This document shows, piece after piece, positions 32,826 through 41,197 of a stretch of 43,470 bases of DNA. The stretch is from an uncultured Flavobacteriales bacterium (lineage in GTDB: Bacteria; Bacteroidota; Bacteroidia; Flavobacteriales; UBA1820): the NCBI GenBank assembly GCA_902478645.1, contig CABSLV010000018.1, positions 1 through 43,470 on the forward strand, written 5' to 3'. A program made the translations under genes and the position numbers. Within the stretch, counting starts at the first letter, position 1. Each line of letters begins with the position of its first letter. The notes below the pieces were generated by a model, which was not told the origin of the DNA, ran no database searches, and saw only the letters and a list, made by a program, of their open reading frames with translations.

Positions 32826-35800
32826 TCAAAGACGTTCGACAATCACCCACCTGCCTTCAGCCAGCAGCGGCTCGGCCTGTTTGAATTTCAATTCCTTCAC
32901 CTCGCCATTGGCGATATTCTGAATGCGCACCCGGTCGTTTCGACCTATCTTGGGCTGTTCGCGTACGAAAGTCCGCGGACGTTCCGGTTCTTCAGCCCGG
33001 TTGGGTACCCCGCGCTGTACATCGGTATCGGAGGCACCGTCGGCAGCTCCCCGGCCTTCGCGTCCCACGACACGGCGCTGACGCTGCGCCGCCTCGACCC
33101 GCTGCGGATCGGGAGCGGGAAGATCGGCCTTGAACAGGAAGCTCACCACCTGGGCATTGACCCGCTTGATCATATCCTGGAACAGGTCGTATGCCTCGAA
33201 CTTGTAGATAAGCACCGGGTCTTTCTGTTCGTAAACAGCCGCACGCACACTCTCGCGCAAGTCGTCCATATCGCGCAGGTGCTGTTTCCATGCATCGTCC
33301 GTGATGGAGAGCACCAGGTTTTTCTGAAAATCGAGCGTTACCTGCCGCCCCTGCGTATTGTAGGCCTTCTCCAGGTCCGTGCCCACGTGCAGGGTCTTTA
33401 CCCCGTCGGTGAACGGCACACCGATCATCCTGTAACGGTTGCCCTGGTTCTCGAACACATCCTTGACAAAGGGATAGATAGCCGTGGTGATCCGCTCGAG
33501 TTTTTGCTGGAAAGCCTTGTACACCGCATCGAAAAGCGCCTCGGTGAGGGCATCGACACTCATGGCGGCGTAATCCTCTTCAGAGATCGGATTGGGCACC
33601 GCAAAGGTATTCATCACCTGGAAGTCGAATCCCTGGAACGATCCGCCGTTTTTCTGCTCGTCCGCGATCACGTAACACGTATCGTGGATCATGTTGGCAA
33701 TATCGACCGAAAGGCGTTCGCCGAAAAGGGCATGGCGGCGACGGGTATAGATGACCTCGCGCTGGGAATTCATCACGTTGTCGTACTCCAGAGTATTCTT
33801 ACGCGAGCCGAAATGGTTTTCCTCCACGCGTTTCTGCGCTTTTTCCACCATCTTGGTAATGCGCTTGTCCTGGATCACATCGCCTTCCTTCACCCCGAGG
33901 AAAGCCATGATCTTGGCCAGACGTTCCGAAGCGAAAAGGCGCATCAGATTGTCCTCGAGCGAGATATAGAACTGCGAAGTTCCCGGGTCGCCCTGACGTC
34001 CGGCACGACCGCGCAACTGACGGTCCACCCGGCGGGAATCGTGCCGTTCGGTGCCGATGATGGCCAAACCGCCCGCCTGGCGCACCTCCGGGGTGAGTTT
34101 GATGTCGGTACCACGGCCCGCCATGTTGGTGGCGATGGTAACCACGCCCTTCCGTCCGGCCTCGGCCACGATCTCGGCCTCCTTCATGTGCATCTTGGCG
34201 TTGAGCACATTGTGCGGGATCTTGCGCAGGTTGAGCTGACGGCTGAGCAACTCCGACACCTCGACCGAAGTCGTACCCACCAGCACCGGACGTCCGGCCT
34301 TGGACAGGCGTTCGATCTCGTCGATGATCGCATTGTATTTCTCGCGTTTGGTGCGGAACAAAAGGTCTTCGTAGTCCTGACGCTGTACCGGGCGGTTGGT
34401 CGGGATCTCGACCACGTCCAGTTTGTAGATCTCCCAAAACTCGTTGGCCTCGGTGATCGCCGTACCGGTCATACCGGCCAGTTTGTGGTACATGCGGAAG
34501 TAGTTCTGCAAGGTAACCGTCGCATAAGTCTGGGTCGATTCCTCGATCTTGACGTTTTCCTTGGCCTCCAGTGCCTGGTGCAGACCGTCCGAATAGCGGC
34601 GTCCCTCCATGATACGGCCCGTCTGCTCGTCCACGATCTTGATCGCTCCGTCCATCACCACGTACTGCACGTCCTTCTCAAAGAGCGTGTAAGCCTTCAG
34701 CAACTGGTTGATGCTGTGGATACGGCGGCTCTTGATGCTGAAGTCGCGGTAGAGTTCCTCCTTGGCCTGGGCTTTTTCGGCTTCCGTCCGGTCGGAGTTT
34801 TCGATCTCGGCCGTCGCCTCGCCGATGTTGGGCATGATGAAGTAATTCTCATCGTCGTTGTACTGCGAAAGGAACGCGATACCCCGGTCGGTGAGCTGGA
34901 TGCTGTTGTGGCGCTCGTCGATGGTGTAGTACAACTGCTCGTCGATCACCGGCATCAGGCGGTTGTTGTCCCGCATGTAATAGTTTTCCGCCTCCTGCAG
35001 CAGACGCTTGTTGTCCTCCTCGCTCAGGAACTTGATCAAGGCACTGTTCTTGGGCGCACCGCGGAATACGCGCAACAGTTTCTTGGCACCGCCTTCGTTC
35101 TTTTCGTCGTAATCCCGGTTGCCCTCGGACAGGAGTTTCTTGGCCTCGACCAGCATCCGGTTGGTCAGTGCCCGCTGTTCGCTCACGATGCGCTCCACCT
35201 GGGGTTTGAGGTCGATGAACTCCTGACGGTCGTCCCCGCCCACCACCGGTCCGGAGATGATCAGCGGCGTACGGGCATCGTCGATCAGCACCGAGTCCAC
35301 CTCGTCCACGATCGCATAGTTGTGTTCGCGCTGCACCAGTTCCTCGGCCTCGCGGGCGCCGTTGTCGCGCAAGTAATCGAAACCAAACTCGCTGTTGGTC
35401 CCGTAAGTGATGTCGGCCAGGTAAGCGGCACGGCGTTCGGGAGAGTTGGGCTCGTGGTTGTCGATACAGTCCACACTCAAACCATGGAACTGGAACAAGG
35501 GGCCCATCCACGCCGCGTCACGACGCGAAAGGTAGTTGTTGACCGTTACCACGTGTACACCTTTGCCCGGCAGGGCGTTCAGGTAGATAGGCAAGGTAGC
35601 CACCAGCGTCTTTCCCTCACCGGTAGCCATCTCGGCGATCTTACCCTGGTGCAGGACCACGCCGCCGATCAGCTGCACGTCGTAATGCACCATGTCCCAC
35701 GTAACGGGCTTCCCGGCCGCATCCCACGTATTGCTCCAAAGCGCGCGGTCGCCTTCGATCGTCACATTGGGATGGGTGGCGGACAACTGCCGGTCAAAAG

Positions 35801-36206
35801 GCTGGGCGGTTACCTCCAGCACGGGGTTTTCCGCAAAGCGGCGCGCCGTTTCCTTGACCACGGCAAAAGCCTCGGGAAGGATCTCGTTGAGGATATTCTC
35901 GGTGATCTTATAGACTTCCTTTTTGAGTTCGTCGGCCTGGTTGAACAGAGCTTCCTTCTGTTCAAGGTTGTCGTTTTCAGCTTCAGCCTGGGCTTCCAGG
36001 GATGCGATCTCGGCCTCCTTGTCGGCCACGGCTGCACGGATACGGTCCTTGAACTCCTGTGTCTTGGCGCGAAGTTCGTCGTTGGAGAGCGACTGGAGGG
36101 CTTCCCCATAGGAGAGGGCCTTGTTCACCAGGGGCATGATCTGTTTGATGTCCTTGGCGGATTTGTCGCCGAAGAAAAGCTTCATTACGCTTTCTATTAC
36201 ACTCAT
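32826..36206 (-). CDS. secA: preprotein translocase ATPase SecA
   Basis: The 1126-residue motor of the Sec pathway, cytosolic and membrane-associated, pushing secretory proteins through SecYEG. Walker A is MATGEGKT (193-200), then NNYLSRRDAAWMGPLFQFHG, the Walker B-like IVDEVDSVLIDDARTPLIISG, SIKSRRIHSINQLLKAYTLF, TNMAGRGTDIKL and GRAGRQGDPG. The large size comes from a charged N-terminal insertion (about 60-100) and a long linker, as usual in Bacteroidota. The C-terminal zinc-binding tail with three Cys and a His is absent: after KIGRND the sequence is RVRIQNIANGEVKELKFKQA and a short hydrophobic end. A perfect -7 box precedes the gene. Confidence 0.98.
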   Translation of the reverse strand: MSVIESVMKLFFGDKSAKDIKQIMPLVNKALSYGEALQSLSNDELRAKTQEFKDRIRAAVADKEAEIASLEAQAEAENDNLEQKEALFNQADELKKEVYKITENILNEILPEAFAVVKETARRFAENPVLEVTAQPFDRQLSATHPNVTIEGDRALWSNTWDAAGKPVTWDMVHYDVQLIGGVVLHQGKIAEMATGEGKTLVATLPIYLNALPGKGVHVVTVNNYLSRRDAAWMGPLFQFHGLSVDCIDNHEPNSPERRAAYLADITYGTNSEFGFDYLRDNGAREAEELVQREHNYAIVDEVDSVLIDDARTPLIISGPVVGGDDRQEFIDLKPQVERIVSEQRALTNRMLVEAKKLLSEGNRDYDEKNEGGAKKLLRVFRGAPKNSALIKFLSEEDNKRLLQEAENYYMRDNNRLMPVIDEQLYYTIDERHNSIQLTDRGIAFLSQYNDDENYFIMPNIGEATAEIENSDRTEAEKAQAKEELYRDFSIKSRRIHSINQLLKAYTLFEKDVQYVVMDGAIKIVDEQTGRIMEGRRYSDGLHQALEAKENVKIEESTQTYATVTLQNYFRMYHKLAGMTGTAITEANEFWEIYKLDVVEIPTNRPVQRQDYEDLLFRTKREKYNAIIDEIERLSKAGRPVLVGTTSVEVSELLSRQLNLRKIPHNVLNAKMHMKEAEIVAEAGRKGVVTIATNMAGRGTDIKLTPEVRQAGGLAIIGTERHDSRRVDRQLRGRAGRQGDPGTSQFYISLEDNLMRLFASERLAKIMAFLGVKEGDVIQDKRITKMVEKAQKRVEENHFGSRKNTLEYDNVMNSQREVIYTRRRHALFGERLSVDIANMIHDTCYVIADEQKNGGSFQGFDFQVMNTFAVPNPISEEDYAAMSVDALTEALFDAVYKAFQQKLERITTAIYPFVKDVFENQGNRYRMIGVPFTDGVKTLHVGTDLEKAYNTQGRQVTLDFQKNLVLSITDDAWKQHLRDMDDLRESVRAAVYEQKDPVLIYKFEAYDLFQDMIKRVNAQVVSFLFKADLPAPDPQRVEAAQRQRRVVGREGRGAADGASDTDVQRGVPNRAEEPERPRTFVREQPKIGRNDRVRIQNIANGEVKELKFKQAEPLLAEGRWVIVERL

Positions 36207-36261
36207 GGATCTGAAAAAATTATAGCGTTAAGTATCGGTTCTTTTTCACGGTTAATGAAGG

Positions 36262-36269
36262 CAAAGATA
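36262..36269 (-). promoter_or_regulatory. Bacteroidota -7 box of secA
   Basis: The minus strand reads TATCTTTG, 55 bases before the secA ATG. Confidence 0.65.
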
Positions 36270-36409
36270 CGCGAAAAAAAGGCAGATCGAAAATTCTTCC
36301 ATCCACCTTTTGCATACGAAGTCTTTCTTTTTCGCTTTCCGGGACTGGCACCTCTGTCCCGAACACCTTTTCACCGATACTTTTCCCTGTCCTCCTGCGA
36401 CGAAAAGGG

Positions 36410-38002
36410 CTATCTCATTTTGGCTCGCACGATTCTCCAGACCTGGGAGAGCCTCAACATCCGCTGGGTGGTCGAGCCGATGAGATGGCGGTAGTCCGAA
36501 CACAGGATCGCAAACAGGATGAACAGAGCCGCCAACACCGCATAGCCGTACACCTGCTTCAGGCTAACCATCGTCAGTTGCCGCCCGAACTCGCCGTATA
36601 TCCACTGCAGAGCATCGGGCGGGACATACATCGAGTCGAGATACCCGCCCAGCCCGGCTGTATTTTCCTGGGAAACACGACGGAACAACCGGGTTACCAC
36701 CGCCGCATTCAGTGCCCCGCCGAAACTGGTCCGGATAAACCCGATGACGCACATCGCTTCGAAGTAATAAGCAAAAGTAACGCAACCGGCCAACGCATAC
36801 GTAAGCGAAGTGTACACCAGGCTCACTCCCGCGCCTTTAAACACCATCGGGAGGTAGAGCATGTACTTTTCCGTCGAAGGGTCTATCAGGAAATAAAGCA
36901 TGAACTGATAGAGGAAAAAAGAAAAAAAACCGGTCAGGACAACATCCTTCGCCCTCCACTTCCATTTGACCACAGCCAGATAAAAGATCCCCGTCCCCAC
37001 GGCGATCCCCGCCGCGATCCCCCAGTTCAGGTCGGCATTGTGCCGGGTATCGAAACCCAACACCGCCGTGGTAAAGATATTCTGGATCGTAGTGGCCGTG
37101 GCGGACATCAACGTCATACACCCGAACAGAATAAAGATATAGAGCATGTTCTGCTGGGAAAACGTGCGCAGGTTTATGTAAGGATGGCGGATCGTCGCCG
37201 CACGGTAAAGGCACAAAAAAAGCAGCACCACCGCAAAGACGATCCCGGTCCGTATCGGTTCCCCGTCGAGCCAGTCGTAATACTCCCCGTACACACAGAC
37301 AAACACCACACACAGCAACCACAGGCTCCACAGAACACCCCCCAGGTAGTCTATCCCCTTGAACGGCATGTAAGGTCCCTGCCGGTAACCTTTCCGCATG
37401 CCGAAATACACCAAAGCAAAGACGAGCAGGAATGCTCCGATGGTCAGGCGGTGCATCGCCTTCCAATCGAACGCATACAGGCTATATCCCGTTGCCACAT
37501 TGACCAGTTGCACGCTGCCCAGCACAAAGGTGAACAGGAAAGGGAAAAACACGGCAAAATCCCTCTTGGGGGTTATCCTCAACTGGATATTGCTCCAGCA
37601 GACAAACGTAGCCACGATCTTGAAAAACCCGCTGAAAAAAGAAAGGAACACCACCAGCGGCAGAAAATCCGAGACCATGCACAGATAGTCGCTGACGATA
37701 AACACCCCGGCGGAAAACAAAAGCAATCCCCGGGGCGGGAAACGGAACAGGATCCTGAAGAGCAGCGGGAAAGCCATTGTCAAGCCCGTCATCGAGGCAT
37801 ACCCGGCCATCATCACATCCTCATCTATCCAGGACCAGGTCCCGGACATCTGCGACACGGCCGACATGTAAACACCCCCAGAAAACATATAGACCACGAT
37901 GATCAGCAACATCAGCGGGAACCTCAGCGACAGAGGGACAAAGTCCTTCCACACCGGGATGCGCCGGGCGGCCTCTATCTCTTGTGGCGATGAAGACTGC
38001 AT
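36410..38002 (-). CDS. EmrB-like (DHA2, 14-helix) MFS drug exporter
   Basis: A 530-residue inner-membrane exporter with about 14 hydrophobic helices; a short soluble N-terminus (1-25) precedes LPLMLLIIVVYMFSGG-like helix 1. DHA2 exporters work as proton antiporters and, with an EmrA-type adaptor and a TolC-type channel, extrude hydrophobic drugs, bile salts or fatty acids across both membranes. Here the three parts are adjacent: the adaptor stop lies 4 bases upstream of this ATG. The usual motif C stretch is poorly conserved, as in other Bacteroidota members. It is the last gene of the MarR-controlled unit. Substrate is unknown. Confidence 0.86.
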   Translation of the reverse strand: MQSSSPQEIEAARRIPVWKDFVPLSLRFPLMLLIIVVYMFSGGVYMSAVSQMSGTWSWIDEDVMMAGYASMTGLTMAFPLLFRILFRFPPRGLLLFSAGVFIVSDYLCMVSDFLPLVVFLSFFSGFFKIVATFVCWSNIQLRITPKRDFAVFFPFLFTFVLGSVQLVNVATGYSLYAFDWKAMHRLTIGAFLLVFALVYFGMRKGYRQGPYMPFKGIDYLGGVLWSLWLLCVVFVCVYGEYYDWLDGEPIRTGIVFAVVLLFLCLYRAATIRHPYINLRTFSQQNMLYIFILFGCMTLMSATATTIQNIFTTAVLGFDTRHNADLNWGIAAGIAVGTGIFYLAVVKWKWRAKDVVLTGFFSFFLYQFMLYFLIDPSTEKYMLYLPMVFKGAGVSLVYTSLTYALAGCVTFAYYFEAMCVIGFIRTSFGGALNAAVVTRLFRRVSQENTAGLGGYLDSMYVPPDALQWIYGEFGRQLTMVSLKQVYGYAVLAALFILFAILCSDYRHLIGSTTQRMLRLSQVWRIVRAKMR

Positions 38003-38006
38003 ACGC

Positions 38007-39047
38007 TCAATAGATTACCTCGCACTCCACGTTCATCCCGGAGCGCAACCGATCGATATTTTCCTTGCTGTTCTCATCCGTGAAAACGATCTTGACCGGC
38101 ACCCGCTGTTCAACCTTGACGAAATTCCCGGCCGAATTGTCCTGGGGGATAACCGAAAACTGCGCCCCGGTGGCATTGGAAAGCGTAGCGACCTCCCCAC
38201 GATACTCTACCCCGGGCACCGCATCGACTTCGATACGCACGGGCATTCCTTGGCGGATATTGGGGATCTGGGTTTCCTTGTAATTGGCTATCACCCAAAC
38301 ACGGTCGTACTCCACCAAAGACAACAGGGTCTGCCCCGGCTGGATCAACTGTCCTTCCTGGATGGCCCTGCGCGAAGTAACCCCGTCGCACGGTGCCACG
38401 ATCACCGTATAGGACAGGTTGAGTTCGGCCAAATGCTGCGCCGCACGCGCCACCTCGATATTGGTCCGGTTTTGCTCCAGGCGCTGGGTCTGCTCGTCTT
38501 TGACCAGCGAAGTACTTTTCTTTTGCCGGACGAGCATCTCGTATTTCGCTTTCGTTGCTTCGTAATCCGCCTTGGCATTGTCGTATTGCTGACGCGTTAC
38601 GGCCTTCTGGCCGTATAACTGCTCGTAACGGCGAAAGTCCTTCTCGGCCTGGGCGAGGCGGATACGGAGTTCCTCGATGCTCGCATCCGAAACGGAGAGG
38701 TTGTTGGCGGTGGTGGAGATGACGGTTTCCATCGCCGTGTTTTCCATCAAGGCCCGCTGATAGTTCGCCTGGGCCTGAACCACCTTGAGGGCATACTCGG
38801 CGCTTTCGAGTTCCACGAGCGTATCCCCCTTGTGGACAAACTGGAAGTCATCGAAATACACCTTTCGGATAAACCCCTGCACCCGCGAATTTACAGGGAT
38901 TATGTTCCGCCGTATCTGCGCATTGTCCGTATATTCGACGCGACCCATGTGGACAAATCTGGAGCATACCCATACCAGACCGCACAGGATCAAGGCAATG
39001 ACCACTGCATTGCGCAACACTTTTTTTTGCTTCTTATTCATGTTCAT
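38007..39047 (-). CDS. EmrA/HlyD-family membrane-fusion (adaptor) protein
   Basis: A 346-residue periplasmic adaptor anchored by one N-terminal helix (about 10-30, ALILCGLVWVCSRF). The biotinyl-lipoyl-like half motifs are QGFIRKVYFDDFQFVHKGDTL and APCDGVTSRRAIQEGQLIQPG, flanking an alpha-helical hairpin (about 75-200). The beta-barrel end has GMPVRIEVDAVPGVEYRGEV. It joins the MFS exporter to the TolC-like channel. Its ATG overlaps the TolC stop by four bases (ATGA), so translation is coupled. The length and lack of an ABC partner fit EmrA more than HlyD proper. Confidence 0.93.
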   Translation of the reverse strand: MNMNKKQKKVLRNAVVIALILCGLVWVCSRFVHMGRVEYTDNAQIRRNIIPVNSRVQGFIRKVYFDDFQFVHKGDTLVELESAEYALKVVQAQANYQRALMENTAMETVISTTANNLSVSDASIEELRIRLAQAEKDFRRYEQLYGQKAVTRQQYDNAKADYEATKAKYEMLVRQKKSTSLVKDEQTQRLEQNRTNIEVARAAQHLAELNLSYTVIVAPCDGVTSRRAIQEGQLIQPGQTLLSLVEYDRVWVIANYKETQIPNIRQGMPVRIEVDAVPGVEYRGEVATLSNATGAQFSVIPQDNSAGNFVKVEQRVPVKIVFTDENSKENIDRLRSGMNVECEVIY

Positions 39048-40375
39048 AGTTCATATCCATTGTTTACCGAGTGGAGGCTTCCCGTGGTGTACAGCAATTC
39101 GCAATAACTGTATATGACGTTTATCTGGGCATTGACATACTGCACCTCGGCCGCCAGGCGAAGGTTGTCCGCATCGACCAGATCCGTGACCAGCACCAAA
39201 TCGTTGGCATACCGGTTGGAGGCAACCTCGTAATTCTCACGCGCCAACTGCAGGCTCTTTTCCTGGGTTTTCAACAGTTCGAACGAATCCAGATAGCGGA
39301 TATAGGCCGCCCGTACAGCATGTGCGAGGTCTTCTTCGGACAAGTCGAGTTCGGCATTCGCCCGGTCGATCGAAGCCCGCAGCCGCGAGACGATCTTCGG
39401 CGCCTTGTACAAAGCCCCTATGTCGTACCGAAGCCCTACTCCGATGTACCACGTGTTGATGTTGTTGTTCAAAGTCGGTATCTCGTAAGTGATCGGCCCC
39501 TTGAGATTGTCCCCGGCCATGAGGTTCACCTGAGGCAGATACGCGGCCTTGGCCACCTTTTCCTGTCGGTCCAGGGCCTGCAAAGCCAAACGGTTCCGAT
39601 TCAGAAGCGGAGCTTTTTCCAGAGCCATGTCCAGATAATCGCCCTCGCTTTTCTCCGGCATCGAGCGGTGCAGCAGCGTCGTATCGGGATATATCCGGGT
39701 TTGCGACGGCAACTCGAGCATCGTTACGATCTTGTCGTTGTAGATAGCGATCGAACTCAACAACTCCGTGCGTTTGTACTGCAGGTTTTGGTACTGGACT
39801 TCGTAACGTGTTATATCGTTGTTGAGCACCACCCCGGCCGCTTCCCGGGCCCGCATATCGCGGATCACCTGACGCGTCTGCTCGATGTTCCGGTCGTAAA
39901 CCGTCAAAAGGTTCCGGTATTTGTACAAATCGAGGTAATATCCAGCCAAGAGAAAATACACCTCTTGCCTGCGGGCGGCCAGATCCCACTGAGCCATCTT
40001 CTTCCGTATCTCAAGGGCCTTGACCGTGTTGGCGATCGCGCCTCCGGCAAAAATCACCTGCGAAGCCTCGAGCGCAAAACTATTGCCCAAATGAGGCGAG
40101 GAATACCACTGCCCGTTCGAAAAATCGCGGTCGGCCACCCACGCATTGCCGTTGTAGGATGCCGAAGCCGACAAAACCACCTCGGGCAGATAATCGTTTT
40201 TTGCCACCGCAATGTCCTGCTCCGCTTCGGCAACGGCCGCCTCGAAGACCTTCAGGGACTTGCTTTCCGTATCCGCAAGGGCGAACAACTCCTCCAACCC
40301 CAAGACCCGATCTTTTGTCTGCCCCGAAAGCGAAAGGGCACAAAACAACAGAAAACTCTCAAACAGGAATTTCAT
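39044..40375 (-). CDS. TolC-family outer-membrane efflux channel
   Basis: A 443-residue outer-membrane factor with a signal peptide (MKFLFESFLLFCALSLSG). Two internally related halves of long helices follow, with LEELFALADTESKSLKVFEAAVAEAEQDIAVAK-type periplasmic helices at the start of each half, short beta strands such as VVLSASASYNGNAW, and LRYDIGALYKAPKIVSRLRA before the second tunnel helix. No lipobox was seen, so it is TolC-like and not OprM-like. First structural gene of the efflux unit. A copy of the marR-region operator motif lies 47 bases upstream of its start. Confidence 0.93.
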   Translation of the reverse strand: MKFLFESFLLFCALSLSGQTKDRVLGLEELFALADTESKSLKVFEAAVAEAEQDIAVAKNDYLPEVVLSASASYNGNAWVADRDFSNGQWYSSPHLGNSFALEASQVIFAGGAIANTVKALEIRKKMAQWDLAARRQEVYFLLAGYYLDLYKYRNLLTVYDRNIEQTRQVIRDMRAREAAGVVLNNDITRYEVQYQNLQYKRTELLSSIAIYNDKIVTMLELPSQTRIYPDTTLLHRSMPEKSEGDYLDMALEKAPLLNRNRLALQALDRQEKVAKAAYLPQVNLMAGDNLKGPITYEIPTLNNNINTWYIGVGLRYDIGALYKAPKIVSRLRASIDRANAELDLSEEDLAHAVRAAYIRYLDSFELLKTQEKSLQLARENYEVASNRYANDLVLVTDLVDADNLRLAAEVQYVNAQINVIYSYCELLYTTGSLHSVNNGYEL

Positions 40376-40421
40376 GGCTTACTTCACAAGAAAGAAAAGA
40401 TTTACAATACAAATCATTGAT

Positions 40422-40435
40422 AATAGCAACTATTT
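40422..40435. promoter_or_regulatory. putative MarR operator upstream of tolC
   Basis: AATAGCAACTATTT; its reverse complement is identical to the 14 bases at 40926-40939. The core is AATAG-N3-CTATT, a perfect 5-bp inverted repeat. It lies just upstream of a weak -7-like sequence (40410-40417), where a bound repressor would block the pump operon promoter. Confidence 0.7.
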
Positions 40436-40455
40436 TTCCAAAAAAAAACACATCC

Positions 40456-40881
40456 TCACACCTGGTCCGTCTTGCGCGTGATTTGCTCCAGAACTTCAAA
40501 GAATACGGCTACCTTTTCCGGAGGCAGTCCTTCGATCAACTCCTGCGAAAGATGCTTCTCGATCTGCTGGTACTGAAGGACCACCCGGTTGCCTTTGTCC
40601 GTAATGCTCAGCAGATTTTCACGCCTGTCATCGGGGTTCACCGTACGCTTGACCAAGCCTTTCTGCTCGAGCGAATCGATCATCCGCAGGATAACCGACT
40701 TGTTCTTTCCGGTAGCGATGGCAATGTTCTGCAAGATCTGATCCGTCTTTGCCCGGATCATGTTCAACAAGATATATTCCTCCACGGTCATCTCAACCTC
40801 CGCCTGACATGCATACCGACGTTTCATCAGCCGATGCAACTTATTGCGCAGTTTCCCTACCGCAGTACCCAGCAATTCCAT
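40456..40881 (-). CDS. MarR-family transcriptional regulator
   Basis: A 141-residue winged-helix regulator. The DNA-binding part has LQNIAIATGKNKSVILRMIDSLEQKGLVKRTVNPDDRRENLLSITDKG written here in parts: recognition helix KNKSVILRMIDSLEQKG and wing NPDDRRENLLSIT (about 70-102). Flanking helices form the dimer interface. Start 40881 is preferred to 40899, since the promoter box at 40905-40912 would leave no leader for the latter. MarR proteins are usually repressors released by small phenolic or drug-like ligands. It lies directly upstream of the TolC - EmrA - EmrB genes, 80 bases away, with matching operator-like motifs in front of both. Confidence 0.92.
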   Translation of the reverse strand: MELLGTAVGKLRNKLHRLMKRRYACQAEVEMTVEEYILLNMIRAKTDQILQNIAIATGKNKSVILRMIDSLEQKGLVKRTVNPDDRRENLLSITDKGNRVVLQYQQIEKHLSQELIEGLPPEKVAVFFEVLEQITRKTDQV

Positions 40882-40904
40882 TTTCTTCACGTACAACAAC
40901 GCTG

Positions 40905-40912
40905 CAAAGATA
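40905..40912 (-). promoter_or_regulatory. Bacteroidota -7 box of marR
   Basis: The minus strand reads TATCTTTG, 23 bases before the marR ATG at 40881. The operator-like motif at 40926-40939 covers the area of the expected -33 element. Confidence 0.65.
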
Positions 40913-40925
40913 ATACTCTCCGCCC

Positions 40926-40939
40926 AAATAGTTGCTATT
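40926..40939. promoter_or_regulatory. putative MarR operator in the marR promoter
   Basis: AAATAGTTGCTATT with the inverted-repeat core AATAG-N3-CTATT. Identical on the opposite strand to 40422-40435. Position over the -33 region of the marR promoter suggests autorepression. A further CTATT half-site lies at 40945-40949. Confidence 0.7.
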
Positions 40940-41080
40940 GCGCACTATTATTTTTTTCACTCCTCCCTACGACACTTCTCCGGTCAATACCCTTCTGTCG
41001 TTTTATCTGCGAACCCACAAAATAGCCCCCGTACAACCCCGAAAAAACACCCATCCGTTTCTCCTCCGTCCTCTCTGCAC

Positions 41081-41197
41081 TACCTTGTGTGCCGCAAAAT
41101 TCTATGCATAAAAAATGAACAGCAAATCAGTTCCCTCGCTGCGCACAACAGCCCCTATCTGGAGGAACTAAACCCCAGGCATTCACAAACTGATTAA
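41081..41197 (+). other. possible truncated 5' end of a gene at the GC boundary
   Basis: TACCTTGT (41081-41088) resembles a -7 box. About 16 bases later a frame reads NEQQISSLAAHNSPYLEELN and on to a TAA at 41195-41197, but its nearest ATG (41104) is one base out of frame. The sequence could be the N-terminus of a gene cut when the AT-rich segment arrived, or chance. The residues are not recognised. Confidence 0.2.

Noticed and set aside
33279..36494. 1071-codon open frame on the plus strand
   Set aside because: It is antisense to secA over nearly its whole length. Its sequence has no domain, and the frame is open because of the GC-rich codon use of secA.
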